Source of the DNA: Nitrospirillum sp034653355 | Lineage (GTDB): Bacteria; Pseudomonadota; Alphaproteobacteria; Azospirillales; Azospirillaceae | Assembly: GCF_034653355.1 (NCBI RefSeq) | Contig: NZ_JAYEER010000001.1 | Span: 868,001-932,000, forward strand | Direction of reading: 5' to 3' | Length of the DNA: 64,000 nucleotides | Shown here: one piece after another, positions 62,445 through 64,000 of the stretch | Position numbering within the stretch: the stretch's first letter is position 1 | Layout: every line of letters begins with the position of its first letter | Translations under genes and position numbers: made by a program | The notes under the pieces: generated by a model | What the model was told of the DNA's origin: nothing | Databases searched by the model: none | Seen by the model: only the letters and a program-made list of their open reading frames with translations

Positions 62445-63433
62445 CTAGCTTATCCAGGCGAACACCAGCGCCAGGGCCCACAGCAGGGCCAGGCTGCGGC
62501 GGTAGAGGCTGAGGGCGGCATCGATGTCGGTGGCGGTGGCGTCGGCCCGGCCGTCGCCCATCCAGTGGTCGTCCACCCGCACCTCGCCATAGGTGCGTGG
62601 CCCCGCCAGGCGCAGGCCCAGGGCGCCGGCCATGGCGGCCTCCGGCCAGCCGGCGTTGGGGCTGCGGTGATGGCGGGCGTCACGGCGCACGGCCGCGAGC
62701 GCCGCCTTGGCCTGGGCGCGACCGCGCGTCCAGGCCGCCAGCACCAGCAGCAGGGCCGTCAGGCGCGAGGCCGGCAGGTTCACCACATCGTCCAGCCGGG
62801 CGGCCGCCCAGCCATAGGCCTCATGGCGGGGGGTGCGATGGCCCACCATGCTGTCGGCGGTGTTGATGGCCTTGTACGCCAGCAATGCCGGCAGCCCCCC
62901 CACCGCCAGCCAGAAGGCCGGCGCCACCACCCCGTCGGAGAAGTTCTCCGCCAGGCTTTCGATGGCCGCACGGGCCACGCCCGCCTCATCCAACGTGGCG
63001 GGGTTGCGGCCAACGATGTGGGACACCGCCTCCCGGCCGCCCTCCAGCCCGCGTCGGCGCAAGGCCCGCGGCACGGCGGCGACGAAGCGGTGCAGGCTGC
63101 GCTGGGCCAGCAGGCCGCTGGCCACCAGCCCGGTGGCGACCGTGCCCCAGAACCCGCCCAGGCGGGCCAGCAGGGACTGCAGCGCGATGCCCACGGCCAG
63201 GGCCGCGCCCACCAACACCAACTCCGCCACGACGCCCATGGCCTTGCGCCGGGCGGTCGGCAGCGCCGCGTCGTTCCAGGCGCGGTCCAGCCGCCCGATC
63301 AGGGCGCCGATCCACACCACGGGATGGCGGATGCGGGCGTACAGGGCGTCGGGATAGCCCAGCAGGGCCTCCAGCGCCAGGGCGGCCAGGGCCAGCCAGG
63401 GCAGGGCTGGATAGAGGGGGGGAAGAACGTCAT
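62445..63433 (-). CDS. cobD: Adenosylcobinamide-phosphate synthase, frameshifted as sequenced
   Basis: CbiB/CobD-type membrane protein. ATG 63433 starts MTFFPP and then leaves frame at a seven-base G run on the plus strand (63416-63422); one extra base gives LYPALPWLALAALALEALLG and YPDALYARIRHPVVWIGALI, the normal family N-terminus. Downstream hallmarks: ESLAENFSDGVVAPAFW, YKAINTADSMVGHRT, RLDDVVNLPASRLTALL. Restored length 329 residues. A start at GTG 63320 is possible but would delete the first membrane helix. It attaches aminopropanol (or its phosphate) to adenosylcobyric acid. Divergent from cobC by 55 bp. Confidence 0.88.
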
Positions 63434-63488
63434 GGTGCGCCAGGTGGTGTGTTATGGCGGTTTAGCATGAAGACGAAGGACATGCCGC

Positions 63489-64000
63489 ATGGCTGGTGAC
63501 GAAACCCTTATCCAACATGGCGGCGACCTGACCCAGGCGGCGGCCCTGTTCCCCGATGCGCCCGGCCCCTGGGTTGATCTCAGCACCGGCATCAACCCCT
63601 GGCCCTATCCCTTGCCCATCATTCCGGCCGCCGCCTGGACGGCCCTGCCCACGCGTGGTGACCTGCGGGCGCTGCTGGCGGCGGCGGTCACGGCCTATGG
63701 CGCACCGGGGCCGGACAGCCTGGTAGCGGCGCCAGGATCGGAACTGCTGATCCAGACCCTGCCGCGCCTGCGCGCCGCCAGGGACGTGGCCATCGTCGGC
63801 CCCACCTATGGCGACCACGCCCGCGCGTGGACCGCCGCCGGCCATACCGTGCGCGCCGCGACGGCACCCGGGGACGCGATGGACGCCGCGGACGTGGTGG
63901 TGCTGTGCAATCCCAATAATCCCGATGGCCGCACCTGGGACGCGGCCGCACTATTGGACTGGGCGGCACGGCTGGCGGCGCGGGGCGGCTGGCTGGTGGT
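63489..64000 (+). CDS. cobC: Threonine-phosphate decarboxylase (CobC), 3'-partial
   Basis: At least 170 residues from ATG 63489, frame open to the window end. Fold type I PLP aminotransferase-like: DLSTGINPWPYPLP is the characteristic N-terminal CobC/CobD motif, followed by RGDLRALLAAAVTAYG, APGSELLIQTLPRL, IVGPTYGDHARAW and NPNNPDGRTW. It decarboxylates L-threonine 3-phosphate to (R)-1-amino-2-propanol phosphate, substrate of the neighbouring divergent CobD. The catalytic lysine lies beyond the window. Confidence 0.9.
   Translation, partial: MAGDETLIQHGGDLTQAAALFPDAPGPWVDLSTGINPWPYPLPIIPAAAWTALPTRGDLRALLAAAVTAYGAPGPDSLVAAPGSELLIQTLPRLRAARDVAIVGPTYGDHARAWTAAGHTVRAATAPGDAMDAADVVVLCNPNNPDGRTWDAAALLDWAARLAARGGWLV

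Noticed and set aside
62445..63320. cobD starting at GTG 63320
   Set aside because: The preceding sequence encodes the family N-terminus once one base is restored, so the short version is probably an artefact.

Overview
The window is high-GC DNA with dense, tightly packed genes, many ATGA-type overlaps and a complete-looking set of alphaproteobacterial hallmarks: a cobalamin riboswitch followed by cobU-cobO-cobQ-bluB, an IclR-type PcaR next to pcaF, NodT/HAE1 RND pumps, GT87 and GtrA proteins. I read it as a chromosomal segment of a Rhodospirillales-like alphaproteobacterium, most probably Azospirillaceae (Azospirillum/Nitrospirillum/Niveispirillum type). The family assignment is an inference from gene content, not a measured phylogeny. 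I saw no rRNA, tRNA or CRISPR array.

Layout. 1-20063 is a surface-polysaccharide locus: three glycosyltransferases and an epimerase on the plus strand (1-5951); a minus-strand block (6193-14315) carrying gmhA, hddA and a three-domain hddC-gmhB-kinase fusion, i.e. all four steps to GDP-D-glycero-D-manno-heptose, plus an epimerase, a polyprenyl-phosphate-type glycosyltransferase and a polytopic membrane protein; then an ABC exporter (wzm/wzt, 14617-16779), a GtrA protein in an AT-richer islet bounded by decayed IS fragments (16800-18540), and manC (18582-20063). 20373-26272 holds exported hydrolases (M20 peptidase, PI-PLC-like lipoprotein, DUF885 protein), a TM2 membrane protein and a VOC protein. 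26312-33074 is a complete tripartite RND efflux operon with a divergent TetR regulator and a perfect operator-like palindrome between them. 33081-36091 has a small membrane protein, a second TetR, and a divergent SDR/LysR pair.

36223-43714 contains an exported cassette (cytochrome c lipoprotein, Tat-type aldonolactone oxidase, Tat-type PLP-fold protein), a TonB-dependent receptor, a coniferyl-aldehyde-type dehydrogenase and a small secreted protein. 43863-45074 is a diguanylate cyclase. 45276-49013 is the lower beta-ketoadipate pathway (pcaI, pcaJ, pcaF) with divergent pcaR and a PcaR-box-like direct repeat. 49017-57021 has an SUV3-like helicase, a solute-binding protein, a 44-residue secreted peptide and a second RND pump lacking an outer-membrane partner. 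57250-58463 is a GT87-type membrane protein. 58626-64000 is the cobalamin cluster: riboswitch, cobU, cobO, cobQ, bluB, convergent cobD, and divergent cobC cut by the window end.

Two signals go beyond gene annotation. First, an approximately 82-nt intergenic repeat occurs three times (41760, 46662, 62338) and folds into three hairpins whose stems differ in sequence but keep pairing, with conserved tetraloops and linkers: a structured repeat family I do not recognise. Second, four otherwise intact genes (wzt, the TonB receptor, the GT87 protein, cobD) are each broken by exactly one missing base, three of them in C/G homopolymers, which points to sequencing undercalls rather than real pseudogenes.
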